From positions 2,170,001 to 2,234,000 of the forward strand of contig NZ_CP136708.1 in the NCBI RefSeq assembly GCF_032925565.1: a DNA stretch of 64,000 bases, read 5' to 3'. Source of the DNA: Alteromonas sp. CI.11.F.A3. Lineage in GTDB: Bacteria > Pseudomonadota > Gammaproteobacteria > Enterobacterales > Alteromonadaceae. Below, piece by piece: positions 43,697 to 52,565 of this stretch. Each line of letters begins with the position of its first letter. Position 1 is the first letter of the stretch. A model generated the notes under the pieces. It was not told the origin of the DNA. It did no database searches and was given only the letters and a program-made list of their open reading frames with translations. Both the position numbers and the translations under genes were made by a program.

Positions 43697-44092
43697 CTAG
43701 ATACGTTCGTTAAGTTCGCTAGAGATAGGGCTTGATTGAAGACCTTGCTCAGCAATCCACGCTTGAAGTGTTTTACCGTCTGCTTCTGGGTTTTGTAGTT
43801 CACGGCTTGGCATTTTCTTAACCAAAAGTGTACCTACATCTACCGCGTTGTTTACGATAGCAGTACGGATTAGGCTGTTGCCGTTACACGAAATACCTGA
43901 ATAGTAATCATGCAATTTTAATTTGAAATCTGATTGTACACGACGCATCTTTTTACGTAGTTCGCCTTTATCGTCTGCTTGAACGATAGTACAAATGTTG
44001 GCTAGCGCTTCGTTTACATCGGCTTGTGCTGCGTTAGAGAAAGCTAGAGTAGATGCTGCGATAACTAAAGAAGTTTTAACAATTTTCAACAT
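43697..44092 (-). CDS. DUF3718 exported protein, copy 1
   Basis: 131 residues from ATG at 44,092. Signal peptide of about 24 residues (cleaved near AAQA), then the DUF3718 pattern NEALANICTIVQADDKGELRKKM with a later YYSGISCNGNSLI, two conserved cysteines and a helical C-terminus. Periplasmic, function unknown. The paralogue at 50,399 shares most residues, the upstream leader and the downstream hairpin. Confidence 0.85.
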   Translation of the reverse strand: MLKIVKTSLVIAASTLAFSNAAQADVNEALANICTIVQADDKGELRKKMRRVQSDFKLKLHDYYSGISCNGNSLIRTAIVNNAVDVGTLLVKKMPSRELQNPEADGKTLQAWIAEQGLQSSPISSELNERI

Positions 44093-44674
44093 GGTTAATT
44101 TCCTTTCGTATTTAATGTTTAATTTAAAGTTTGTCTGTTCGGTTCGGGAATAATTAAAAACCAAATGGGCAAGTCAGAAAACATGCAAGCAAATAACAAG
44201 GTATCCCAAAGTATACCTTATACGAAAGTTGTAGAGGTGTTGCTAGGTTCTAGCCCTTTATTTATAAGGTGCCAACTAAAGTATAAGAAAAAATTGAAAC
44301 GGCAAACCTACGTCAATTTATCGGTGAAAAAAGCGAAAAATAAATTTGAAAAGGTAAATGAACGTGGTTTTTGCTCACCTAGCCAGCTCAGAATCGCTAA
44401 TTTTTTACGTTTTATTTGAAATTTGTTGGATAACAAGCAGCGTTTAAGGAAAATTTGGCTTTATCAAGAAGAGTGGGCGTGGTGGTGGCGTTATTAATAA
44501 GCACTATTGATTAGCGTTGTTGATAAGCACTAATAATTAGCACAATCGAATGGCGGTGTTGAACTGCAGCATTGAATTACATTGATAATAGGCGTAGATA
44601 AGTAACCAATACGATGACTCATCTACGCGCTAAGAAAAAACGCACTAAAAAATACGCCCTAAGAAAAAAGCCCG
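44093..44674. promoter_or_regulatory. Long intergenic region upstream of DUF3718 gene 1
   Basis: About 580 AT-rich bases. It contains AAGGTAT/ATACCTT arms at 44,198-44,219 and the motif ATAACAAGGTAT at 44,193, shared with two other exported-protein promoters. An 84-codon plus-strand frame is present but has no ribosome site and looks random. Confidence 0.4.
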
Positions 44675-45631
44675 TTAGCTATTAAGCAAGGCTTGGGCAG
44701 TGGTTTCATTGGTAATGAGTGAATTGATAAGCTTGGAACGCAAGGCACCTAATATGGCATCTTTTTTATTCATACCTGCCGCAATTCCCACTACTGGTTT
44801 TTCTGAGGCTAGGGTTAATTTGCTACTGGTTACCCTTCGATTCACTTCACAATCAACAATAGCGCCTTCACGATTGTAAACCCAACCGATAATCTCTCCA
44901 GTGGCACCCAAAGAAGACAAGCTTTGCGTTTCGTTATCATTAATGAACCCATCTACATGCAGTGGAGATGTGTTCCCCAAATTACCAATGCCTACAAAAG
45001 TAATATCTGCTTGTCGAGACAGTTTGTGAATACGCGCAATGTGAGCTTGTTGATGCAATTGTTCGCGCTCGGTTTCCGAGCCAGCAATAACAGGTAATGG
45101 CATAGGATAATGTTGGGCTTTTACTCTATCGGCAATGTGCACGGCTACATCATAGCGAGTAGCCTCACCGTTGTTGGCAATGTTTCCCACTAAAGACACA
45201 ATTTTGTGCTGCGGGCAGCTCATCAACGCCAGTTCGTCAGCACACGCGCGTAAAACGCGGCCAGTACCAAACGCAATAGTCTGTGGTGAGTCAGATTTGA
45301 GCGAGCGCTCTATGGCACTGGCACCTGCTTGCCCCAAGCCTAAGGTAGAGTTTTCGTCGCCAACCACAGAGGGCACGACCTCACAAAATTGCAGACCAAA
45401 GCGCTGTTGAATAGTTTCAGCTAACTCCATGCAACGGGCAATAGGGTGCTCGAGTCGCACCTTCACTAGCCCTTCAGACATGGCCAGCGCCACTAAGCGC
45501 TGGGCACTTTGTCGAGAGGTATTTAAACGTTTCGCAATTTCGTCCTGTGTCTTACCGCCTACATAATAAAGCCACCCAGCACGAGCAGCTTCGTCAAGAC
45601 GTTGATTTTCTAGTTGTTGTTTTTTACTCAT
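44675..45631 (-). CDS. SorC-family transcriptional regulator
   Basis: 318 residues. The N-terminal helix-turn-helix includes GKTQDEIAKRLNTSRQSAQRLVALA; the rest is the sugar-phosphate-binding SorC domain (LGLGQAGASAIERSL, FGTGRVLRACADELA, VGIGNLGNTSPL). Such regulators sense phosphorylated sugars or polyols and control neighbouring catabolic genes. It lies 14 bases after the HAD phosphatase gene and probably governs the divergent permease/dehydrogenase pair. Confidence 0.87.
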   Translation of the reverse strand: MSKKQQLENQRLDEAARAGWLYYVGGKTQDEIAKRLNTSRQSAQRLVALAMSEGLVKVRLEHPIARCMELAETIQQRFGLQFCEVVPSVVGDENSTLGLGQAGASAIERSLKSDSPQTIAFGTGRVLRACADELALMSCPQHKIVSLVGNIANNGEATRYDVAVHIADRVKAQHYPMPLPVIAGSETEREQLHQQAHIARIHKLSRQADITFVGIGNLGNTSPLHVDGFINDNETQSLSSLGATGEIIGWVYNREGAIVDCEVNRRVTSSKLTLASEKPVVGIAAGMNKKDAILGALRSKLINSLITNETTAQALLNS

Positions 45632-45645
45632 TTATTCTTGTTCCA

Positions 45646-46302
45646 TCAATCAGATACCAACATAGGGTAGGCTTGTATAAAGTTATCCCAATGTGAAATG
45701 GTTGTCGTGTGGTTTGTTGGCATATCCTTCAAATGACTTCCCCCCGTGTAGTGAATAACCTGCATGTTTGCGGCAATACCAGCCTCAATACCCGCAGGGG
45801 AGTCTTCAATAACAATACAGTGTTTAGGCGTAACACCCATTTTTTCAGCCGCGTATAAAAAGAGATCGGGGGCTGGCTTCCCGTGTTTCACAAGAGAACG
45901 TGTAAATATATTGCCAGTGAAATACTGGCTTAAGCCAGTACAAGATAAAGCGTACTCTGTGCGCTCCGGCGAACTGCTAGTAGCAAGACAATAGGGAACT
46001 TTTAGCCTAGATAGTAGGCTTTCAATGCCCAGAGTCGGCATTAAATCATTAGAAAAGCTTTGCTTAAGCAAAGTGTGAAATTCATCTTTAATTTGAGTGG
46101 TGACAGTCAGGCCAAAATCATGATGAATTTGCTGTTCAACATGTTGCATACTTTTACCAAGAAATTTACTGATAAAATATTCCGCGTTAATCGACACGCC
46201 ATAAGTCTCAAGCAAGCGCTGCCAGCTTTGCATTGATAACACTTCACTATCAATTAACACGCCATCACAGTCGAAAATGACAAGGCTGCTTTCTATTGTC
46301 AT
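45646..46302 (-). CDS. HAD-family sugar-phosphate phosphatase
   Basis: 218 residues from ATG at 46,302 behind AAGGA. FDCDGVLIDSE holds the catalytic Asp11 and Asp13, ATSSSPERTEY is motif II, and CIVIEDSPAGIEAG is the motif IV acid pair; the cap is the small helical type. It resembles beta-phosphoglucomutase-like/YieH-type phosphatases acting on sugar or polyol phosphates. Clustered with the SorC regulator. Confidence 0.85.
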   Translation of the reverse strand: MTIESSLVIFDCDGVLIDSEVLSMQSWQRLLETYGVSINAEYFISKFLGKSMQHVEQQIHHDFGLTVTTQIKDEFHTLLKQSFSNDLMPTLGIESLLSRLKVPYCLATSSSPERTEYALSCTGLSQYFTGNIFTRSLVKHGKPAPDLFLYAAEKMGVTPKHCIVIEDSPAGIEAGIAANMQVIHYTGGSHLKDMPTNHTTTISHWDNFIQAYPMLVSD

Positions 46303-47042
46303 GTAATTCCTTATGCCCACTTATATATTGCTAGAACAAATTAAAGCCCGAATGAAAGCCTAAATAAAAGTATCGCAGTGTATGCTATCCCTATTGTTTC
46401 CTAGGTGTTATTTCCAGTGTTCATTCTAGATACGCATGTACTCTACAAAGATGAAATTTTACGTATAAGCCCAGCAATAAACCACTTCAAGTTTACCTAA
46501 TTAAGCTATTTATCACTTTTTATGACTATTTCTCACCATTCTTGTCAGTAGAATACTGCCACTAAGGTAAATGAGAGGAGAGTATTAATCAGGCTGCCAG
46601 GCCGTATTACTCTAAAATACTTATTTTACTTACGCATAACATATCGTGCCCTTACCGTGTTTTTAAGTCAACAAACCCCTGTGGACATAGCAATAGCAGT
46701 TCAACTTAAACAAGAATGAACCTACAAGTAATGACATTTATTGGATACAAATTAACTTGTTAACCGAATTATAACGTTAGGCTTGTTAATTCCGTTTACA
46801 TTTAAACATCGATATGTAAGTATTGCCCATGAGAAATAACTCACGGCAGTGGCAAATGCCCATTTGAGTTAACGGTTACTGAGCCAAACCTAAAAATTTC
46901 TAATTATGTTTTGGGTGTAGGCGTCGTTTTTATGAGTGTTAACGTACTGATAATAATATTCATAACAAGTGTAGTTTTGGTACCTAGCAGTAGAATGCGC
47001 AGCGGTCTTACCAAAGCGGTGAATAAAGTAGCGAGATAGAAA
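46303..47042. promoter_or_regulatory. Divergent control region of the polyol cluster
   Basis: 740 bases between the HAD and permease genes, far longer than needed for a promoter pair. It holds the nested palindromes at 46,837-46,871 and two CTTGTTAA direct repeats about 35 bases apart. No gene was found. Candidate SorC binding region. Confidence 0.5.
46837..46871. promoter_or_regulatory. Nested palindrome, candidate SorC operator
   Basis: TAACTCA and TGAGTTA enclose CAAATGCCCATTTG, itself a perfect palindrome around CC. It lies about 170 bases upstream of the permease start. Confidence 0.45.
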
Positions 47043-48758
47043 ATGAAAACAGATTCAAGCAATGTCGACATTGCACAGATAGGTGACGAGCAACTCCCAG
47101 TTGCTAAACACCAATTGAAGGGCTGGAAGCACTTCATGGGACTTTATGCTGGTGAGCACGTTGCAGCCACCGAGTTTGTGTTTGGTGCTACCTTTGTTGC
47201 CCTAGGCGCAACCATGACCGACATTCTGTTTGGTTTACTTATCGGTAACATATTAGCGGTACTTAGTTGGACGCTAATCACTACGCCCATCGCCGTAGAT
47301 ACACGCCTAAGTTTATATACTTACTTGCACAAAATTGCAGGTGATTCGATGACGAAGCTCTATAACTGGGCCAACGTCATCATATTTACCGTCATATCTG
47401 CCGCGATGATAACCGTATCAGCGACAGCGGTCAGATTCGCATTGAATATTCCCGCCCAACTTGATTGGTATCCAACGAACCTTGCGTTTGTAGGTGTTGT
47501 TGCAGCGGTTGGCGTTATCGTGGTGTTTGTTGCCATGTACGGCTTCAACGCGGTGTCTGACTTTTCGCGTATTTGTGCACCATGGTTATTCACTATGTTT
47601 GTGTGTGGTCCATTAGTGCTTATGCCAGCATTGGCTGATGCAGTGATTGGTCAAACATTCTTAACAAGTTGGGCTGACTTCATGCACATAGGCTCTGTGT
47701 CGGTATGGACGGGTTTAACCCCCTCTGGTGAACAGGGCATTGGCTTACTTGAAGTTATTGGTTTCTCTTGGGCTGCCAACACCATCACCCATTTTGGCTT
47801 GATTGATATGGCTATGCTTCGTTTTGCAAAGCGTAAAGTATACGGTCTTACTACGTCAGCGGGTATGCTTTTTGGTCATTATGTAGCATGGATTTCTGCC
47901 GGTATTATGGGCGCAGGTACTGCTATCATCGTTCAAAAATCTATTACAGAATTAGATCCAGGTGACGTTGCATTCCACGCGCTAGGTTTATCTGGCTTGG
48001 TCATTGTTATCGTTGCTGGTTGGACTACTGCGAATGCTAACTTGTACCGTGCAGGCTTAGCAGCGCAGGCTATTTTTAAAGATAAATCTCGAATTAAAAC
48101 CACCGCCACAGTAGGCATGGTTACCGTTGTTATCGCGTGTTTCCCATTCGTATTTACTAAACTACTTCCTTTATTAACTTATGCTGGACTATTAGTCGTT
48201 CCTGTTGGCGGCATTGTATTCGCTGAACACGTCATCTTCCCACGTATTGGTTACACACGCTATTGGGCACATTTCCAAAACTTAACGCACAGTACACCTG
48301 CGGTAGCGACCTGGGGATTAGGGCTTGTATTTGGTTTTGGTCTTAACGCATTAGATATTATTTCTTTCTACTATCTGTTTATTCCAACGTGGATATTCAC
48401 CATCATTGTTTACACCTTATTGGCAGCAAAATATGGTGCAAAACGCCAATACGTTGAAGAAAAAGCAGAAATGGATGCGTTCGATAAAGAAGTTGAAGTG
48501 CAGCAGGAGCGTCAAGCCGCCGAGCTTCCAACCCCCGCAATAGACACTTCAATGTTATCGAAATTACTGCAAGTTGTGTCTTGGGGTAGCTTATTGGTGA
48601 CGACGTTATTAGCCATTAATGCCTTCTCGTTAAGCCCAGATGTAGCCAATTACGAAAGTAACAGAGAACTGTTCTTTAACTTAGCTTTCGTATGCACAAT
48701 TATTTACTTTACTACTGCTTACTGGTCAATGCGTCGCCACAAAGCACTTGCGAAATAG
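47043..48758 (+). CDS. NCS1/purine-cytosine-permease-like transporter
   Basis: 571 residues with about 12 membrane helices. WKHFMGLYAGEHVAATEFVFGA and the middle GFSWAANTITHFGLIDM resemble nucleobase:cation symporter-1 proteins. The adjacent dehydrogenase, phosphatase and SorC regulator point to a polyol or sugar rather than a nucleobase as cargo. Only a weak GAGA precedes the ATG. Cytoplasmic membrane importer; substrate by inference only. Confidence 0.8.
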   Translation: MKTDSSNVDIAQIGDEQLPVAKHQLKGWKHFMGLYAGEHVAATEFVFGATFVALGATMTDILFGLLIGNILAVLSWTLITTPIAVDTRLSLYTYLHKIAGDSMTKLYNWANVIIFTVISAAMITVSATAVRFALNIPAQLDWYPTNLAFVGVVAAVGVIVVFVAMYGFNAVSDFSRICAPWLFTMFVCGPLVLMPALADAVIGQTFLTSWADFMHIGSVSVWTGLTPSGEQGIGLLEVIGFSWAANTITHFGLIDMAMLRFAKRKVYGLTTSAGMLFGHYVAWISAGIMGAGTAIIVQKSITELDPGDVAFHALGLSGLVIVIVAGWTTANANLYRAGLAAQAIFKDKSRIKTTATVGMVTVVIACFPFVFTKLLPLLTYAGLLVVPVGGIVFAEHVIFPRIGYTRYWAHFQNLTHSTPAVATWGLGLVFGFGLNALDIISFYYLFIPTWIFTIIVYTLLAAKYGAKRQYVEEKAEMDAFDKEVEVQQERQAAELPTPAIDTSMLSKLLQVVSWGSLLVTTLLAINAFSLSPDVANYESNRELFFNLAFVCTIIYFTTAYWSMRRHKALAK

Positions 48759-48767
48759 AGGTTTTTT

Positions 48768-50282
48768 ATGCAACCAGCAACTAATATGCGTTTGAACCGT
48801 ACTGCGTTATCTTCTCTTGATGAGAGCATCGCTGTACCTCAGTACGATGTATCTCGTGTAGAAGCCGGTATTGTTCATGTTGGCGTGGGCGGCTTCCACC
48901 GTGCCCACGAAGCCATGTACGTAGATGCGTATATGAACGTAACAGGTGACACGTCATGGGGTATTTGTGGGGTAGGGCTGCGTGAAGCCGACCGCCATAT
49001 GCAATCACTATTAAAAGAGCAAGACTACCTTTATACATTGGTAGAAAAGCACGCAAATGGTGAACGTAAAGCCCGTGTTATTGGTGCCCTTACCGACTTT
49101 TTGATTGCGGGCGATAGCCCCATGGCCATCATTGATAAAATGGCGTCCGAGGCAATTAAAATTGTTTCGCTGACTATCACGGAAGGTGGGTATAACTTCG
49201 ACCCCACTACCGGTGAATTTATTTCACAAAACCCTGATGTACAGCATGACTTAGCGAACCCAGAATCACCAAAATTAGTTTTCGGTTATTTAACGGCTGC
49301 GCTTAAAAAGCGTAAAAAAATGGGTCTTGCACCTTTTACTGTGATGTCGTGCGATAACATTCAACATAATGGTGATGTACTCAAAGCCATGTTGCTGTCT
49401 TATATTCGTCTTGCGGATGATGATTTTGCACATTGGGTTGAGCAAAACGTAAGCTTTCCTAATTCAATGGTCGATAGAATTACCCCAGCGACAACCGATG
49501 AAGACAAAGCAGCATTAGTTGAATCAGGTATTGAAGACAACTGGCCTGTAGTATGCGAACCGTTCGATCAATGGATTATTGCTGATAAGTTTTGCAATGA
49601 ACGCCCAGCGTTTGAAGATGTTGGCGCACAGTTTGTTGATAATGTGGCACCTTACGAAAAATTGAAGTTGAGAATGCTTAACGCGGGTCACTCTGTGTTG
49701 GGGTTAACGGGTTCACTTGCCGATCTTGATACAATTCATGAAAGTGTAGCCCAAACAGAACTTCGTTCTCTGCTAGCTACCTTCATGGTAGATGAAGTCA
49801 TGCCAACTCTAGATCCGGTTGCAGGTATTGATGTTCACGATTACAAAAATATTTTGCTAGCACGATTTGCAAATCCGTACATTAAAGATTCACTGTCTAG
49901 AATATGTTTGGAAAGCTCTGCAAAAATTCCTGTGTTTTTGTTACCTACCATTCGTGAGAACTTAGCAAATGGTGGAAAAGTCGATATTAGTGCCCTAATA
50001 CTTGCAGCGTGGAGTTTCTATTCAGATAAACGCACGTCGCAAAAAGGTACGCCGCTTGTTATTCAGGATCAACTTGCTGATGAATTGCACAACGCTGCTT
50101 CACGTTACCAAGATGATGCTTTGTCTTTCTTGAAAGTGAACAGTGTTTTCGGTGATTTAAGTGATGAAGCAGGCTTCACGCCTGTATATCAAGATTACTT
50201 GAGCCGAATTTATAGCGGTGAGTCTATTTTAGAAATAGCTAAATCGCTAATAAGTGCACCAAGCGAGCCAGCGCTCGTCTAG
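48768..50282 (+). CDS. Mannitol dehydrogenase family oxidoreductase
   Basis: 504 residues. VGVGGFHRAHEAMY begins the NAD-binding half; KLRMLNAGHSVLG has the catalytic Lys, Asn and His of long-chain polyol dehydrogenases. The family includes mannitol 2-dehydrogenase, arabinitol dehydrogenase and fructuronate reductase. It sits nine bases after the permease with GAGG before its ATG, so they form an operon. The product is probably a ketose that enters metabolism after phosphorylation elsewhere. Confidence 0.87.
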   Translation: MQPATNMRLNRTALSSLDESIAVPQYDVSRVEAGIVHVGVGGFHRAHEAMYVDAYMNVTGDTSWGICGVGLREADRHMQSLLKEQDYLYTLVEKHANGERKARVIGALTDFLIAGDSPMAIIDKMASEAIKIVSLTITEGGYNFDPTTGEFISQNPDVQHDLANPESPKLVFGYLTAALKKRKKMGLAPFTVMSCDNIQHNGDVLKAMLLSYIRLADDDFAHWVEQNVSFPNSMVDRITPATTDEDKAALVESGIEDNWPVVCEPFDQWIIADKFCNERPAFEDVGAQFVDNVAPYEKLKLRMLNAGHSVLGLTGSLADLDTIHESVAQTELRSLLATFMVDEVMPTLDPVAGIDVHDYKNILLARFANPYIKDSLSRICLESSAKIPVFLLPTIRENLANGGKVDISALILAAWSFYSDKRTSQKGTPLVIQDQLADELHNAASRYQDDALSFLKVNSVFGDLSDEAGFTPVYQDYLSRIYSGESILEIAKSLISAPSEPALV

Positions 50283-50294
50283 TAGATACAAAGA

Positions 50295-50324
50295 AAAGAG
50301 GCGACCTTGTGGTCGCCTCTTTAA
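50295..50324. terminator. Terminator after the dehydrogenase
   Basis: AAAGAGGCGACC and GGTCGCCTCTTT pair around TTGT between convergent genes. Confidence 0.75.
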
Positions 50325-50341
50325 GTGCAGATTACTCTGCA

Positions 50342-50366
50342 ACCATGTTGAATCTTTTCACATGGT
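50342..50366. repeat. ACCATGT/ACATGGT hairpin after DUF3718 gene 2
   Basis: Same arms as at 43,649-43,679, here 11 bases apart. Confidence 0.6.
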
Positions 50367-50398
50367 ATGTGAATTCTTTAACTACAGCTCAAGGCGGT

Positions 50399-50791
50399 TT
50401 ATAAGCGTCCGTTCAGGACTGTGGCAATTTCATTACCTTCCAAGCCATTTTCAGAAACCCATGCTTGCAACGTTTTACCGTCAGTTTCTGGTGCTGATAA
50501 ATCACTCTTTGGCATCTTCTTAACTAGCAGTGAACCTGCTTCTACAGCGTTGCTTAGCATTGCGGTACGTATCAGGCTGTTGCCGCTACAGCTAACACCT
50601 GAATAATAATCTTTTAGTTTAAGGCGGTAATCTGATTCTACAGAACGCATTTTCTTGCGTAGCTCACCTTTATCATCTGCTTGTACGATAGTACAAATGT
50701 TTGCTAATGCTTCGTTTACGTTGGCTTGCGCCATGCCAGATACACCCAAAGTTGCTGCGATAACTAGCGAAGTTTTAACGATTTTCAACAT
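50399..50791 (-). CDS. DUF3718 exported protein, copy 2
   Basis: About 130 residues from ATG at 50,791. It shares the MLKIVKTSLVIAA leader, the NEALANICTIVQADDKGELRKKM block and the cysteines with the copy at 43,697, differing mainly in the last third. Both are minus-strand and flank the polyol cluster. Upstream carries ATACTAAGGTAT at 50,880. Likely periplasmic; function unknown. Confidence 0.85.
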   Translation of the reverse strand: MLKIVKTSLVIAATLGVSGMAQANVNEALANICTIVQADDKGELRKKMRSVESDYRLKLKDYYSGVSCSGNSLIRTAMLSNAVEAGSLLVKKMPKSDLSAPETDGKTLQAWVSENGLEGNEIATVLNGRL

Positions 50792-50928
50792 GGTCAATTC
50801 CTCGGTTTAATTTAAAAGTATGTTCGTTCGTTGGGTTCTATTAAACGCAAAATAATTGAGGTTAGAAAGTCTGGGTCTAATACTAAGGTATATAGTTTAA
50901 TATCTAAGTGGCGTTGAAAAGAGAGGCG

Positions 50929-50964
50929 CAAAAAAAAGGCACACCACTAAAAGAGGTGTGCCTT
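50929..50964 (-). terminator. Terminator of the LysR gene
   Basis: AAGGCACACC and GGTGTGCCTT pair, followed on the minus strand by a long T run. Confidence 0.85.
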
Positions 50965-50983
50965 GGAGAATAATGAATAAACG

Positions 50984-51886
50984 TTAGTGGCTTTTAAAGT
51001 GGCTCGACACTTCCATAATCTGCTCACGCATCCACATATGAGCGTAATCGTGATCTGCACTCACGTGCCAATATAAGAAATACTCGACGGTAGGTAGGTC
51101 GAAAGGTAATTCATAAATGGCTAAGTCGTAATGCTTTGCCAAATGAAATGGCAAACAAGCTATAAGGTCGGTTTTCACAATTGTGCTGGGCACAGTTAGA
51201 AAGTGTTGGCTTCGCATAACTTCTTTACGGCGTTTACCCATTCTATCTAGCGCTACATCAATAGGGCCTGCACCTGATTTACGTTGCGACACATTAATGT
51301 GACCTAAGCGTAAAAAGGTGTCTAAATCTAAACCGTTCTTTAAAGCAGGGTGATTCTTTCGTGCTAACACCACAAATCTATCTTGCGCTATTTTCTCTTT
51401 GCATAAATGCGGATCGCTGAATGTAGACGCGTCGGCGAAGAAATCCAAGGTGCCGCTTGCCATCGCAGATACTATCTGACTACGAGGGATCTCGTAATTA
51501 GTTAGGCTAATATTGGGCGCTAGGTTTTGTAACCGCGACACCAGTCTTGGCATAATGCTAACTTCTAGTAAGTCTCTGCTAGCAAAATTAAATGCCTTTT
51601 CTGCAGTTAGAGGGTCGAAGGTATGACTCTCTTGCACGCTTTTTCTTAGCAAGGCTAAGGCTTGTCTCGCAGGTACAATAATATTCTGTGCAACAGGGGT
51701 GGGTGTCATGCTATGACCAGTTCTTACGAACAAAGGGTCATTCAACATTTCCCGCAAGCGAGCCAGTGAATTACTCACCGCAGGTTGTGTAATACACAAT
51801 ACATCAGCTGCTTTTGTTAGGCTTCCCGCTGTATATATGGCGTCGAATACGGCGAAAAGGTTTAAATCAATTCTATTAAGATTCAT
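50984..51886 (-). CDS. LysR-family transcriptional regulator
   Basis: 300 residues from ATG at 51,886, seven bases after AAGGA. The N-terminal winged helix reads DLNLFAVFDAIYTAGSLTKAADVL and TQPAVSNSLARLREML; the rest is the periplasmic-binding-like effector domain. It resembles the NodD/LinR-like branch by its DLNLL-type start. Divergent from the MaoC-like gene 191 bases away, which it probably regulates. Effector unknown. Confidence 0.87.
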   Translation of the reverse strand: MNLNRIDLNLFAVFDAIYTAGSLTKAADVLCITQPAVSNSLARLREMLNDPLFVRTGHSMTPTPVAQNIIVPARQALALLRKSVQESHTFDPLTAEKAFNFASRDLLEVSIMPRLVSRLQNLAPNISLTNYEIPRSQIVSAMASGTLDFFADASTFSDPHLCKEKIAQDRFVVLARKNHPALKNGLDLDTFLRLGHINVSQRKSGAGPIDVALDRMGKRRKEVMRSQHFLTVPSTIVKTDLIACLPFHLAKHYDLAIYELPFDLPTVEYFLYWHVSADHDYAHMWMREQIMEVSSHFKSH

Positions 51887-52077
51887 TGCGCAATCCTTGT
51901 CTGGCGAGTGCCAGTATGAAAATACCAAAAAGTTACCGGCGAATTCTTTGGGTTAATATTATTTTTACCTTATTGTAACAAGATTATTTATAAATACCTA
52001 TTATTAAAAGTTAATTGAAACATTCAATACATCAATAGTACTGTTCGTCTTAAATTAACTACCATTGGTCAAAAATT

Positions 52078-52533
52078 ATGAAAACTCTCATCGACTTAGA
52101 AGTTGGGGAAACCCTTGAACAAGCTGAATGGCTCACCATTTCGCAAGACATGATTAATCAATTCGCTGAAGCTACGGGTGACTATCAGTGGATACACCTT
52201 GATACTGAACGGTGTAAAAAAGAAAGCCCATTTAGAACTACTATTGCGCATGGCTTTCTAACCGCGTCGGTTATGCCTAAGGCCTTTGAAGGTGTACTTG
52301 CAGCATCTGACAAAATTGCATCAACCATAAACTATGGTATCGATTCATTACGTTTTTTAGAGCCGGTGAAATCAGGTGATGCAATCAAATATCACTTCAA
52401 ATTGGTAGAAGTCGTCAATAAACCCGCTGGAAAGCTATTTAAAATGGAATCAAGTTGCGTGCTGGCCTCGTCAGGCAAACCAGCACTGGTGGGGACTTTT
52501 CTCATGTTGGCAGTAATGCAACCTAGCGAGTAA
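52078..52533 (+). CDS. MaoC-like (R)-enoyl-CoA hydratase
   Basis: 151 residues with the hot-dog fold. FAEATGDYQWIHLDTERC followed by TTIAHGFLTAS carries the Asp and His of the hydratase 2 motif. It is expected to hydrate trans-2-enoyl-CoA to the (R)-3-hydroxy form, or dehydrate a related thioester. It fits with the fatty-acid genes of the window, but its direct neighbour is only the LysR gene. Confidence 0.85.
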   Translation: MKTLIDLEVGETLEQAEWLTISQDMINQFAEATGDYQWIHLDTERCKKESPFRTTIAHGFLTASVMPKAFEGVLAASDKIASTINYGIDSLRFLEPVKSGDAIKYHFKLVEVVNKPAGKLFKMESSCVLASSGKPALVGTFLMLAVMQPSE

Positions 52534-52565
52534 GAAAGTAGCTGTGAGTACTCTATATTTGTACT

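Noticed and set aside
44165..44419. 84-codon plus-strand frame upstream of DUF3718 gene 1
   Set aside because: Lysine-rich composition expected from AT-rich DNA, no ribosome site, and it overlaps promoter elements.
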